From NCBI GenBank assembly GCA_019022495.1, contig JAFEKR010000028.1:496001-560000 (forward strand): a stretch of DNA of 64,000 nt. Direction: 5' to 3'. Numbering within the stretch: position 1 is the stretch's first letter; the number at the start of each line of letters is the position of its first letter. A program made the position numbers and the translations under genes. The notes under the pieces are model-generated. The model searched no databases, was not told the origin of the DNA, and worked only from the letters and a program-made list of their open reading frames with translations. Positions 23,953 to 35,769 of this stretch are shown here, one piece after another. This DNA is from Epichloe hybrida (lineage: Eukaryota > Ascomycota > Sordariomycetes > Hypocreales > Clavicipitaceae).

Positions 23953-25458
23953 CTACGCTGCAAGTAGCTTCTGAACCCGATCATTCATCACCCAATCAAC
24001 AGGTTGGCCATGTCGCTGAATCACCACGTTCTCTCGTCCCCCAATTGACACGATTCTCAGCCAATCTGGAGCAATCTCGGTAGCAATAAGGCGCACGCAC
24101 GCCATCCCTTCTTCTTTGGATAGAGGAACGCGCAACGAGTCTCTAAGTTTGTCTGCTATTGCCATCATGGTGAAAGCTTGTCGGGGCAAAGACATGGGGT
24201 TCGACAGACTGAGCATCGAGATTGTGGCAGCTACGTCTGCCACTCGGTTAAGAGCCGCACGTCGCTGAAGTTCGGGACCAGACGGTGGAAGAGGCCCGTT
24301 GGCCTTGACGAGTTGCTTGTGTCGGATTCGGTCCAGGAGACCCATCTTGGTACCGTCAGGATTCAGAAGCGGAAGCGTGTCGACAGCCTGTTGTTTTTCT
24401 TGCTGCTCTTGTTTTTTGGCATTAATTCCACTCTTCAAATCGTCTAGTGCCTTTTGACCCTTGGCAAACAGAGGATTGGCTTTGAGTCCATCGCCCATGT
24501 CCTGGATGGCTACCTGGGGAAGATCCGAGATTGACAGACCCCCGAACGGAACATCCACGTCCGTCATTTGATCCGCGGCCTTCTCGACACACAATGCTCG
24601 AATATTGTCTTCAAATTGCCTGCACAGGCGCTCTTCGTTGATGGAGGTCCCGTTCATTCCAGCCGCTACTTCAACACAGACTCTGGCACGACCGTAGTCA
24701 GTGACAATGAACGGAGAGGGGAATTGTGCCTGTCCGTTAGATTGAAGGGCGATGCATCGTCGTATATCATCCACCGTGATTTGTCGTTTGCCCCATGTTC
24801 GTGAAATGTTTGGCGCGATGATGCGAATGTCGATAGGTGAGCTGCAGCCATTATGGGCAATGTAGATCATGATAGTTTTGAGAAATGCCTTATTCAGGGC
24901 AACCATCTCCACCAAATAACGAGGCGATGACTTGTCTTCCGTCTTGGCATTGGCATTCTCAAACTTCTTCTTGTAAATGGCGTCGATCTTGGTTTGGACC
25001 GTCTTTTGCTGCTGCACAGACTTGGCAATGATGGTGGATTGAATGGGTCTGTGGGCTGCCTTTGTTCTTGATGGAGCGGCCTTGGCCACTCGCTTTCCCT
25101 TTGTTGAAGAGGCTGTAGCTTGAAGAGACGGAGAGCCAGTTGCCGCAATAGTTGGTGACCATGTCGGCTCAGCTCGTCGTAGCCGTTTCGATATGGAACG
25201 CTCTTGATTGGCTTCATCGTCGCTGCTGGGAGGGAAAGAGACAGTGCGTCGAGCGATTTGGATGCTGGTGACCTGGTCTAGTGCGGCTGCCTTTCTCTTG
25301 CGGGATGCGGTGGGGGCAGGCAATTCGACGACAATAGATTTCTTTGACGCTGCATCAGGGAAGGAATGACTTTTGGCAACGCGGGCAAAGTTGGTGATGG
25401 CATTGGAAGAAGGAACAGCTTCGACAGCCTGCCGCCTCTTGATGGAGGGACGAGGCAT
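23953..25458 (-). CDS. DNA replication licensing factor Cdt1-like protein
   Basis: Single-exon minus-strand gene, 501 residues. The N-terminal 150 residues are basic and low complexity with nuclear-localisation-like clusters (SRKRKAAALD, SKRLRRAEP). The middle part (about 160-300: IDAIYKKKFE, YLVEMVALNKAFLKTIMIYIAHNG, VDDIRRCIALQ) and the C-terminal part (about 380-495: LLDRIRHKQL, RRAALNRVADVAATISML, LIATEIAPDWLRIVSIGGRE) look like the two winged-helix domains of Cdt1. The latter is the best match, to the CDT1 C-terminal domain. Cdt1 loads the MCM helicase onto ORC-marked origins in G1 in the nucleus. The start is the first ATG of the frame and the length suits fungal members. Identity rests on motif recall, not a search. 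Confidence 0.75.
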   Translation of the reverse strand: MPRPSIKRRQAVEAVPSSNAITNFARVAKSHSFPDAASKKSIVVELPAPTASRKRKAAALDQVTSIQIARRTVSFPPSSDDEANQERSISKRLRRAEPTWSPTIAATGSPSLQATASSTKGKRVAKAAPSRTKAAHRPIQSTIIAKSVQQQKTVQTKIDAIYKKKFENANAKTEDKSSPRYLVEMVALNKAFLKTIMIYIAHNGCSSPIDIRIIAPNISRTWGKRQITVDDIRRCIALQSNGQAQFPSPFIVTDYGRARVCVEVAAGMNGTSINEERLCRQFEDNIRALCVEKAADQMTDVDVPFGGLSISDLPQVAIQDMGDGLKANPLFAKGQKALDDLKSGINAKKQEQQEKQQAVDTLPLLNPDGTKMGLLDRIRHKQLVKANGPLPPSGPELQRRAALNRVADVAATISMLSLSNPMSLPRQAFTMMAIADKLRDSLRVPLSKEEGMACVRLIATEIAPDWLRIVSIGGRENVVIQRHGQPVDWVMNDRVQKLLAA

Positions 25459-27972
25459 CTTGTCGCTGCTGCTACGAGTAGCAGGCGGAGGGAAAGTCGT
25501 CTTTCGGAAGGAGGCCTGCTCGAAACTATGGCGACACGAAACAAAATGCCAGGCTAGATAGAGTAAGCAGAAAAAAATGCAGGTGCAGTCGGTTGGGACG
25601 CAGTCGAGTCAAGAGACGAAGTTCGCTGCGGTGCAGAAAGTGCGATGTGATGAAGATGCAATGATGCGAGCGAGGCAGGAGAAGCGGGAGAAGTCAGAGA
25701 TGTAGTTGCCAACTCAACTTACTTACTTATGTAAGGGCGCCTGGTGGCCGAGTGGAGGCCAGACGGGCCGTAGCCTGGCTGGGGTGGGTCGGGACGTGGT
25801 CAAGTAGTGACGCGACGCGACACGGCGAGACGCGTTTTTTCTGGTGTTGAGTGGTGGTCGAGACTCATTGGCCTCGCTCAGCCGGTGCTTAAACGGATGA
25901 TCCGCCCCGACCTGCAAATGCTTCAAGTGTCACGTCAAACACACATCAACATCAACATCAAGCTTGTTCTCAAAGTGCAACATCTTGTCGTTGGGGTACA
26001 ATTGACGAGAAAACAATTTCCAAATACAACTTTGCTTCAAAAATTTACTTTACTACGCTTTGCGATCGATGGCCTCTCTATTCATCAAACCCAAGACTGC
26101 GTAGTTAGTTCGCTTCCCATTCCTGCCACGCCTCAACCATGGTCAACCATGGTCGCCCATGGCCCTCTCCGTGGCCAGGCCCAGTTCGATCGCCTTGGAA
26201 AACATTTGCCCAGCCTGCAGTCGCCCGATCATGGAGTCGGCTACGTCATGACGTTAGTGATCTGCTCCCACACGCAATCAACAAATGCCTGGCGCGCATC
26301 AAGTTCAACTTGGAGACAAAAACGATCCTACGTCGTATTTGTCAGTTTCCTGATCGGGCAATCGCGAGATGTATGATATCCGTCGCCTTGGGGCAATCTT
26401 GCGCAAGGGCAGAGTCTCGTTCCATCGACGTGGGATGAAATTCTACCAATCAGAAGGTCCGACAGGTTGCGCGAGAGGATATTTAGAGGCCTTTTTGAAC
26501 CTGCCTGTTCATTCTGCCGCATTGCCAAAGTCCTTGTTTCCATCAAAATCCGATTCCCGCACCGTTGCACTCGTGTCACAACCAAGACAAGACGAGTGAT
26601 CCGAGTGTGACACGGATACAACCGGCTTGTATGAGTCTATGTGACATGCAGCACTTATCGCTGCTCATATCAATTATCCCCCCCTTCCGCTTGTTGCAGT
26701 GTGAATGATGCCGAACTGTCACCTTATTTGTCAACCCGCGTCGTCTCCCCTTTCAGCCCCATCCTGATCTCGTCCATACGGAATAGAAAGTGCTTCAAAG
26801 CCAAATAATGTGTCTCATTGGCTCTCCTCTCTTTATCGCCCAACACGTCGCACCATTCATTCTCTGACCGGTTCACACATTCGGGCAAGTCGGAACAAGA
26901 AAATGCCGTCACGTTACTTCGAGGTAATAGTATGTCGATCACCCCATGGGTATCCCAGAGGCGGCATTCTCCCGCTTGGTGTGCCAGCCATCATATACCA
27001 TTGGAGTTGAAGGCGCCAATGGCAATACTCTCCTCGTCAGTACGGACGGGTATCTGATTGCATCGGGGGGTACTTACTGGCAATGCTTTTGGGCCGAATT
27101 GAGGTTAGTTTGCAGAGACACAGAGTATACACATGGGATGCACTTAGCAAACAGGCAGCACACTGACATTGATCGTGTTTGACAACAATGGGCGTGCATC
27201 GGTGAGCTGTTCAAGTGTGAGTCAATCGACGCCGTGCAGACAGATGCTCTTGCCCTTGCCAGCGACACGTGCTTTATCATCAAGACGGGATTCGTAATAT
27301 ACACCTCTCATTTCTCCCCCATGGGGTGTCACACTCGAGAAACGGAGGTTTGAAATCATGCAGGTACAACCAGGCTCGCACCCGCTGCCCTACACCATGT
27401 GTTCAAAATGCGAGCCTCCCCGACACAGACGCCCGTGTGTGACGGGAGGACGGGCTGAAGACCCCTTCCGACTCATTTCAACATCCTCCAACGAGATGCC
27501 TTTTTCTGACTATCCCGCAATTCCTTGGCGCAACACCACGGCAGCATACATTGGTATCACCAGAAATATTGATCAGGGCGTGGCACCGACACAGGGCAGG
27601 CAGTAAGACACCCATTCATGCGGTTTAATCGATTTCGTTTAGCTATTATAAGCACAGCTTAACAGTTCTTTAACTCACTGCACTTGTCCCAATGTAGAAT
27701 GGGCCTCTGCCCAGCGTCCGATTTTGCACTCCATGTTCCATGATGCTAACCCTCGTATTACGTTTTTGTGATGTACGCGAACCACCTGAGTGATGTAGAT
27801 TTTTTCCGTTAACTCCCTGCGCATCTGAAGAAAAAAAATCGAATTCGATCGACAAAGGAGAGAAAAAGCGGTAGCCGATGCCAACTTGTCTCTGGTCTGC
27901 TAGCAATGCAGGTGGTAATGTTTTCATCGAGTCAATGTCACATGACGATGCCATCAAGGCATTGCCACGTTC
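25459..27972. other. Gene-poor intergenic region
   Basis: About 2.5 kb. Several ORFs of 60-190 codons lack recognisable domains or fungal-like composition. A cluster of three CCATGG sites occurs at 26138-26162. A frame at 26946-27110 (SRLVCQPSYTIGVEG, GYLIASGGTYWQCFW) and a nearby one at 27195-27350 (GELFKCESIDAV, ASDTCFIIKTGF) look mildly protein-like and might be exons of an unknown small gene, but no consistent splice model was found. Confidence 0.35.
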
Positions 27973-28176
27973 CTAACGCCGAGCAGGCATGTTCCACTTA
28001 TCAGCTCGAAAGCTGACAGGACTGGGTGGTGGTGGTGCTGGGACAGTGTAATCGTTCTCTTGGATGTGGCGAATGGGCGTTGAGGGTCGGTTGTCCTTGT
28101 ATGTAAGGTTGGCGTTGAGACTGCTGTACAAGTCTTGGGATGTAAATAGTCGGGAGTTATTTCTCTGTGAAGACAT
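27973..28176 (-). CDS. Small hypothetical protein, 67 aa
   Basis: Minus-strand frame starting MSSQRNNSRLFTSQDLYS and ending FRADKWNMPARR. Hydrophilic, with repeated polar motifs (SSLNANLTYKDNRPSTP, IRHIQENDYTVP) and a Pro run (APPPPSPVS). The composition is unlike the random frames around it and reads like a conserved, disordered small fungal protein, but I do not recognise a family. The frame stays open upstream, so an earlier start (MPHIASPLAM at 28206) or an upstream exon is possible. No signal peptide or membrane segment. Confidence 0.45.
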   Translation of the reverse strand: MSSQRNNSRLFTSQDLYSSLNANLTYKDNRPSTPIRHIQENDYTVPAPPPPSPVSFRADKWNMPARR

Positions 28177-31100
28177 GGCGAGAGGCGAAGCAATGTGAGG
28201 CATGATTTTTTTTGTGAGGGCGTGATGTATGAACAGAGGTGATGAGGATTTGGGTCCTGACAAAAGATGTAGAGTCAGTATTCGTAAAAGAGAGCGAGCA
28301 ATTCTGTCTTTTTCTTTTAGAGTAGCATACGTACTGTAGGACTGGGTTCGCTGCAAAAAGAGCTGGGATCAAGCGTGGAATGTGGATCAAAACTGGAATC
28401 GGGGGCTGTGGAGTTTTGACTTTTTCGTATGGCCACAAGAATGATAAAAACGTTGACGGATGAGTGCCGAGCGTTGTGGTATATGACAGCAAGGTACGGC
28501 TGTGTAAAAACGTCGTATGGTCGTGTGTACTTTATGTTGTGTATGGCGAGTGTATGGCGAGTGTATCGGACATCAGTCTTGGGGAAGGGGGAAAAAATAG
28601 AGCGGTGGATCGTCCAGGGAAAGGCAGACTTAAGTAAAAAAAAAAAACAGGTGTCGGAAATTCGTGACGGACAACAAACGAAGCAACAAGGGAACTTGCT
28701 GGAAAAAGGAACCTCGAGCCGACTGGTACCTGGGCCAGCAAAAGTCGGACCGCTCCAAATTCACGGTTTCCACCACCCACATGCTGGGGGTGGGTGGATA
28801 GTGTGGTTGATGGATGGGGTGTGTATGGAGGGACGGTGTCGTGGAGGGAGGCAAGAAGGGAGAGCATTTGCCGGCCAGCCAAGCAGCAGTGCTCAAGCAC
28901 GGAAAGTTGTACTCCCTCCGTACACCCTCCCTTAACACCTTGACCAAACAGGTCGTAACTATCTCTTTTGGTATTTTTTTTTTTTTCGTTCAGGTATAAC
29001 TTGCGGCTCAGCTCACCACTATCTTGGTTGAAAAACCACTTCTGCATTTTGAGTTAGTCCTAAAATTGATGGAAGGGAAGCCAGTTCAGCTGCGAACAGC
29101 GGGCAGCGCAGGTCCAGCAGCATTGGAAAAAATGAAGGATCCGTTCGGTGCGGATTACTCGCTACGGAGTACGGACTACGGATTCCTCCGTAGGCATTGG
29201 GATTGGGGGTACGGATAGCGCGATCAGCTTGCTGGGGGTGTTTTCTCAGTGAGTCAGGGCGTGTGAAGTCCTGTATGCCTGTGCCTGGTTCAATTGGCAA
29301 GAGCATTCATTCATTCTGTTAATTAAAACTGAGAGTTAACACATGCCAGTCTTCCGCCACCTCACTTCGATGCATTCTGCCAGACAGCTGTCGACAAGGC
29401 ATGACATGGCACGCCAGATTGCATCATGTTTGACATTTGTACCCGCACGGCTTGATACCTATCATCACCGCAAAGTCAGTCCAGACAGCGAACGAGCCGG
29501 GCATATGTACGCGTCGATTGAGTCTGTCCCGAGGCTCAAAGAGGACATCCGATTTCTTGGTGCCTTGGGGGGCCGTTTGCTTTGATTGGGCAGGCGCGGC
29601 AGGGCCAAGATAAAGTCTCTGGTCAAGGCATCTGGCCAGATGGCTGGCTGGAAACCGGGCCACCTCAACAAGCTCCAAGCGGCTGAGCCTTTCGGCGTGG
29701 GGATCAGAGTCTGTACGGGGTACGTCCGTAATACGGGGTACATGTTATCAATCCTCTGTTCGAAGCAAATAAAGCAGCTCGTCGGGCAGTATTATAAGAC
29801 CAACTGACACCCCGACTTGACCGCCTCGGTTGTGCATTACCAAAGCTACGCCTTCCAACACTAGCGGGTGGGCTCGACTCGTTGTCTCTATGAGCAAACC
29901 GGCTGCTAACTGTTATAAACGTGCAGTCTGATGCAGGTATATTATATGAGCCTGTCCGTTTAGCTGCTGAGGGCCACGGCGTCTCGTGCCTCATACAACA
30001 TTGACTCGACGGTAAGAGTGGAGGCCAAGCAGAACACACACACACATGGTCAAGTATTATTAGCCGTTGACAGCTTCCACGGCAAGTTCCTCTTTATTAC
30101 GAGCTTACCCGGATTTCAGGAGTAGCATCGTCAGTCCATTGTGGAAATAGCCAGCACAGACACCGAAAGGTGTCGCGTCAGTTTTGGCCCGTCTGTGTCA
30201 ACAGGAGTGTTGGCCAACGCGTTCCAGAACCAGACTCCAGACTATTCCGAATCGAGATGGAAATAAAGTCTGGGGAAGAAAGAGCTTGCATCTCAAAGTG
30301 GGCGCCGGCATCATGACACAATCCTGGTTGCCTGGCTCGGTCCGACATGAACAACGCAGGAAGTCCCTCGCCTTGCGCCATGACATGGTTCCGGTCCTCT
30401 CATTTCGCACGACTGAGCATCCTTGCTATTTGTTATTACCTACGGATTATGTGGGCATAGTATTGCAACAGACAACGTCGAGATGGGTCACTGTGTTACC
30501 CAGAGAGATTGAACGGGAGGACTTCTCTTCTTATGGCGGAATTTTTTTTTTTATCTTAGGGAACCCTCCCGCGGTCCCTCGTTCTCGTGCAGCAGTCCTA
30601 AATTAAGGGGTGCGGCAATGCGGCTAGCTAGCGTATGTCTCTTTCACCAGGCATCCTGCTGGACCAAGACTTAATACACTTCCAAATTAATTGATTTCGG
30701 CGGCTGTGAAGCCTCAGCTCCTGCGCAGCCTTGCCAGACACAGCTAGCAATGACATCACAATGGACGAATTCGACCATCTTCCCTGGGCAGTCTGACTAG
30801 TCGACGGTCCTGTCCGAGCGGTTGATCCTCGTGATGAAATCGGTTCTCCAGCATCTCAAAGTTTGTACAAACAACGAGAAGTGCCCACGGCGGGAGAATT
30901 CGGGGCCTCCGGGAGCTCAGCGCATCCCTTTCCGAGGCGCTGTGATGCATCATGTTGGCAGCGTGCGTGTCTTCTCCAGTTGCAGGTAGGTTCAACGAAA
31001 TTCGTTACTATGCTAGCTTTGCCAGGCCAGATTCGCTTCTCTCGTGAAGGAAAGAAACCTTCCTTGGCATGCTCATTTCTCATCTGAATTCGTCTTTCGG

Positions 31101-32445
31101 CCAGTTGCCAGCTATCAAAAGAAGAAACAACAAGTTTACCGGCGGTGTACCACTCTGCATCTCCATCTGTCCCGGACAGTCTTCCCCTTGTTCCCCGGCT
31201 GCGGGGACATGCCGACTCATACCCGCCATGTCACCAGGTGAAACCCTTGTACTCCGTATGTCTCTGGCCAAAACTCCCCCTGTCTGCTATGACACGCAAG
31301 GCATGGATGGGACTGGCATTACTCCGTACTCCGTATGTAGACAGGCAGCCAAGGCCAGAATTCTCGAACAATCCGCTTTTTCGGGTTCCTGAGCCAGAGA
31401 AGATGACCCAAAATAGCCGTGCATGAGATCTTTACGGAGTACATTGTGAACCGACTTATCAGTCCATAGGTTTCCATCTTGAAAGATTGCGGCCGCCTCT
31501 ACGGAGTACCGACTTGACACCTCAAGCGACCCCAGCAACTTACTCCCTTCATTCCCCTCAACGCGACGCACGTCTCTGAGACAGATACATACCAACTCAC
31601 TTGACTGCTTGTCGCTGTCTTATCTGTCTTATACATTGTGTATTCTCACAAAGATCGGCCTTTGGAGAGGAAAAAAAAAACATACACTCTAGGTGAAGAA
31701 CAGGGGAGAAGACGCGTCAAAGCAACGAATCACATTCTCCGTCTTCCCCGTCTCTCACAATTCTCATCAATGCAGCATCGACTCTGGCTGAGACAACATG
31801 ACATGTCGCCTTGTCCCCGTGCCTTTTCCGGCAAGAGCATCACATTTGCGAAAACCACCTATTCTTGTGAGGGCTCCCTCCCCCCCCAGCCCGCAAAACA
31901 AGGGCAAATGCATGTCTCACCCCAAGAATCAATTAGTCCGGGGAAAAAAAGGATGTCAGGCTCATCCCGCAAAGCCGCCATCTACAGGGAGATTGTCTTG
32001 TTTGTGGCATGCCCTGGGCAGAACAAGCCGGTGTAATAAATGAGACAATGACGCGGGCTGGCGCAGCTGATTGTCGCGTTCTTACAATAACCTACGGAGT
32101 AGGTGTAAAACAACAATGCGCTTTGGGATCGGAGTGCAATGGGGATCGGGACGGCCACATCTGGAAGGGGTTTCTAGCTTGCATGTCTGGCTTATGGTGG
32201 CAGTGGGTAAGTATGTGTGACGCAACGACGATGTGATGATGTGCGATATCGTCGTCATCATCAACAACAACGACAAGTAGTGATACCACGGCCCAGATGT
32301 GCGTGCACTTGTGAGAGGGTGTATTGAGTGTTTTTTGTCAGATCATCAAAGTCATTGTAGTTCTAGAGCAATAATCTACAGGAAAGTTCGCCGAGGAAGA
32401 AATAGAACGGCCTCAAATCAGCCCGGCAAACACGATCAGGGAATC
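28177..32445. other. 4.3-kb gene-poor region
   Basis: The longest stretch without a supported gene. ORFs are short, overlap on both strands and show no domain. It contains poly-A/T tracts (28637-28648, 28976-28986, 30542-30552) and a concentration of the TACGGAGTA / ACTCCGTA motif at about 29155-29190, 31250, 31320-31337, 31431, 31500 and 32092. Non-coding RNAs or lineage-specific genes cannot be excluded. Confidence 0.4.
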
Positions 32446-35163
32446 TCATCCCTTTGACGTATTGGCCGAGGCAGCCTGCGCCCCAGCAGGCCTCGTCTTC
32501 CTCCTCGTAGGCTGGTACACGTCGTTGAAATTCATGGCGACCCCTAAGAAACGCATGTCCACATCAGGCTGATATGCCAAATCCCCCAACAGGATTTGCA
32601 CGCGGCCCTTGAATGTCAGGCCCAGATGATGCAAGCGGTCTTGTAAGACGGGGAACTCGGATGATACACCACTCGCCCCGACCGAGTAGTGACCATCGAG
32701 GTCGTGCTTTGTCGACGTCCGCACATCCGCTTCTTGTCTGCGCGTGAAGTCAGACACGCTCCAGCTATACAGGCCATCCAGGGAGTCTCTGTAGTTGAGC
32801 ATGAAGCGCAGAATGTCGCTCAGTTGACCGAGGTATGAGGACGCGCGATCATCATCCTCGGCACCATGATGGCGGCGCTTGGCACCCAGCAAGCCCTTGT
32901 GTGTGATGTCATTGAGATATCGTTCGTGAGCATTGATGAGATCGTCGAGTGTACAGTCCTCCTTATGGATGCGCTTCTGGAGCTCGTCCCACGATGATTC
33001 AATGACTTCAAACAGTATGTAGTACTGCAGTTGACCGACAAAATGAATCATCTCGGCTAGGACACCGCGAGTAGACTTCCAGGTTTGTGTGACGACGGGA
33101 TCCGAGTTTTGGAGAACCCCCCGGGCGCCCGTCATGCATTTGCGCCATGTGCTTGAGAGTGCGAATTCGACTCGCTTGATCCTCCACAGGAAGTTGAAAA
33201 CTTTGAGATACTGCCTGTTTCCCCATTCCGTGACGACTACATCCACGGGGGCATCGATTTTGTATTCCAGTGTGAAACAGTCCCACCCGATATCTCCGTG
33301 CGACAACTGGAGCATTCTTGCGTCGAGGCGTCGCAGCACCTCGGCCGAGTCGTACTGTGCGTTCGATCCGCGGATAGCGTGCTCAAGCTGCGCCGTCAGC
33401 GTGTGACGATACTGCACGCCTGCTGGTCTGTCGAGATTAGCGGCCAGAGATTCCATGAGCAAGGCGATAAAGTCTCCCTGGCCGAGCAAGATGTAGTCCT
33501 TGAGGGCCTTGAGGTGCTCAAACAGATGGAACTTGGTGGACATGAGATCCATCAGCCTCTTCATGGTCGTCTTGTAGGCTTCGTCAATCCAAGCCTCTAG
33601 CGTGGCTGTGTCGCCGTAACGAAGCTCCTTCGACGCGGCTTTGGAGTAGTTTTCTATCCAAAGGGAGTCGCCGCAGCTGTGACGGATGAAATTGAGTGAT
33701 TTGCCAATCAGGAACACCTTTTGAGCAAAATCTTGCGTGATGATGCTGGGGATCATGTTCTGGTCGATTTCGTATTTATCTGTCCAGACATTACCTGCAC
33801 CTTTGAGCTTGGAAACGTCAATGTTCTTGGCATGTTGTTCCCGGACAAAGAATTCCTGGTACGGGTCTGATAGCTCGCCATCGTATATCCAGTGACGCAG
33901 TATATCGTAGAAAGGCTTGGTGAAGCTCCCGAGGAGTCGCTCCGCAAAGGCAGCAACAACTGGGTCACCATGTGATGATGAAAGGCTATGAATCAGGGAA
34001 ATAAGTTGCCCACCCGCCTTGCTCTCAGATTCTTCAGCAATAAGGCTCATCAGCCGCAGGCCCATGGTGGCTTCACGCGTCCAGACGACACATCGTTTCA
34101 ACGTCACGCCTGCTTTGCCGATACCTCCCCGTGGAGCATTCTTCTCGTCAAGCGATGACAATGCGCGTCGGATCTGACTCTCCAGCGTTGCGATGAGGCT
34201 GAGGTACGAGCGTAGTTCACTACCGATCGCAGCCCGTAGGCTCTGGCTCAGCAGACCATTTGCAGGAGTCTTGCAGTATTCGTCTAATCCCCGATATAGA
34301 AGAGAAGGCTCAGCCAGTGTATGAAGAATCGAAACCAAAGGTAGCGGAACGGTTGGTGGTAGCTTCAAGGTATCGGGTCTTGAGAAAGGAAGAGTGGTGG
34401 ATGACAGTCCCTGCAGCGTGAATGGCAAGTCTCTAAGGATGTCCATCTCTGAAGGGTCAGCTTCGGTGTAATTACTGGCGAGCAAGGTCGATTTCAACGG
34501 CACATCTCTCTTGGGCTGCTGTTCTTTCCCTTGCCCCCCCACTGCCGCCGCTCCTTGCCTTGAGCCCGAGACTTTTCGTAGGCCCTCGGGCTGGAAGGCA
34601 TCTCTGAATTGCTCATCCTCATTTCTGAGGATAGGCGTCGATGCTTTGCTGCGGTCCCGGCTTTGCCTCCTTATAGCGTCCCCGTTGATAGCTTCTCGGT
34701 AGTTGGGTGCCGACGGTTTGACAGGACTAAGGGGGAGCGGTTCGTTGGGATCCGGAGAGTCTGCCAGCTGGTACAGCAGATATAAAATGGCCCATTTATG
34801 TTCCAATACTGGAAGGGACAAGAGTCGCGAGTATAGATTCGAAAATTTCAGAGCTTGGCTCGGATTCGTTTGAATGAGCTTTCGCTTGATGAGATCTGAG
34901 GCGTGGTTGACGTCGGAGGAGATGGATGGGCTTTGAGGACTGTAGCGGTTGTTTGTATGAGTACATGTGTTCTTGGTTCTACGAGGTAAGACCTGATTGT
35001 GAAAGTAAGGATTACAGAAAGCTTACTTGTCTATGATGGACGTTACCAGCTCCAAGCATGCATCGTGTCGGCCTTGAGCTGAATCTGGATCCTCATCTGG
35101 ATCGCTGGGCACAATGTGGGCGATTAACTGCCCGAGAGCTGAAATGATGCGTTCTGATGCCAT
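32446..35163 (-). CDS. SPC98/ALP6: Gamma-tubulin complex component 3 (GCP3/Spc98/Alp6)
   Basis: Minus-strand exons 35163-35027 and 34939-32446 (donor GTAAGC, acceptor CTACAG; AA plus T completes the junction Asn codon of SIIDNPQSPS) give 876 residues, the usual size. The protein binds gamma-tubulin and forms the ring that nucleates microtubules at the spindle pole body. The N terminus MASERIISALGQLI leads into LIKRKLIQTNPSQALKFSNLYSRL. The GRIP1 domain opens with the family hallmark RDLPFTLQGLSSTTLPF near residue 180 and continues through RAAIGSELRSYLSLIATLE. The GRIP2 domain lies in the C-terminal third (LEYKIDAPVDVVVTE, YLKVFNFLWRIKRVEF, LDDLINAHERYL). Introduced by a divergent promoter shared with the Hfi1/Ada1 gene. 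Confidence 0.93.
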
Positions 35164-35769
35164 GGCTGCATCGCCGCGCACCACGGCGAGGGAAGCTCGA
35201 TGGTGGAGTGCGTGAAGTCGAACTGTCGCAATCTGCCGTAATATGTACAGAGACCCTGAGTCAGTATCGCCGAATTGCCAGACTGCCAGACTGCCAGACT
35301 CCTGGCAAATCAGCATGTACCGGGAGACGCGATGGACGCGATGGTCGTGACGGATCGATGGAGGGGACAAGTGGGATGGGGGACGGACGACGGATTGGGT
35401 CGAGTACCAGCACAGGTGCCGTCATACACCCGCACGCCAGGCTGTGTGTACCTCTACTTGCGCAAGGATCCCCGTCAGCCCTCCGTCAGCGTCTGGGTTC
35501 CCGGCGAAATTTCGACGTGTAACTTCACTCCGTCCCGTTGATCTCTCCCTAACGTCAGCCCGGCTTAGCAACTGCCATCAACTTCACGACCACACCATGC
35601 CCGGGTCATCAAGGTGACTCTGGAGCCGTGATCGCATAACTTTCAGCAATCGATTGATGCAACCCATGAGCACTTTTCTGCGTCGCGCGTTGCACTCTCG
35701 CCGCACGCGACGTTGACACCGTGATACCCGCCTCCACAAACCGTCCCTCCTCCACCGATCCTACACACC
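35164..35769. promoter_or_regulatory. Divergent promoter region, GCP3 and Hfi1/Ada1
   Basis: 606 bp separate the two start codons of head-to-head genes, so both promoters must lie here. A short direct repeat (ACTGCCAG three times in tandem at about 35279-35298) is present. No TATA box was assigned. The bidirectional role is inferred from gene layout only. Confidence 0.5.

Noticed and set aside
25738..25775. GGTGGCCGAGTGG resembles a tRNA-Ser/Leu A box
   Set aside because: No B box (GGTTCGANNCC) or acceptor-stem pairing follows within 100 bp.
26138..26162. Three CCATGG palindromes in a row
   Set aside because: A short local pattern without further structure; likely coincidence.
25807..26376. 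189-codon plus-strand ORF
   Set aside because: Composition and hydropathy look random, no domain is recognised, and there is no good start context.
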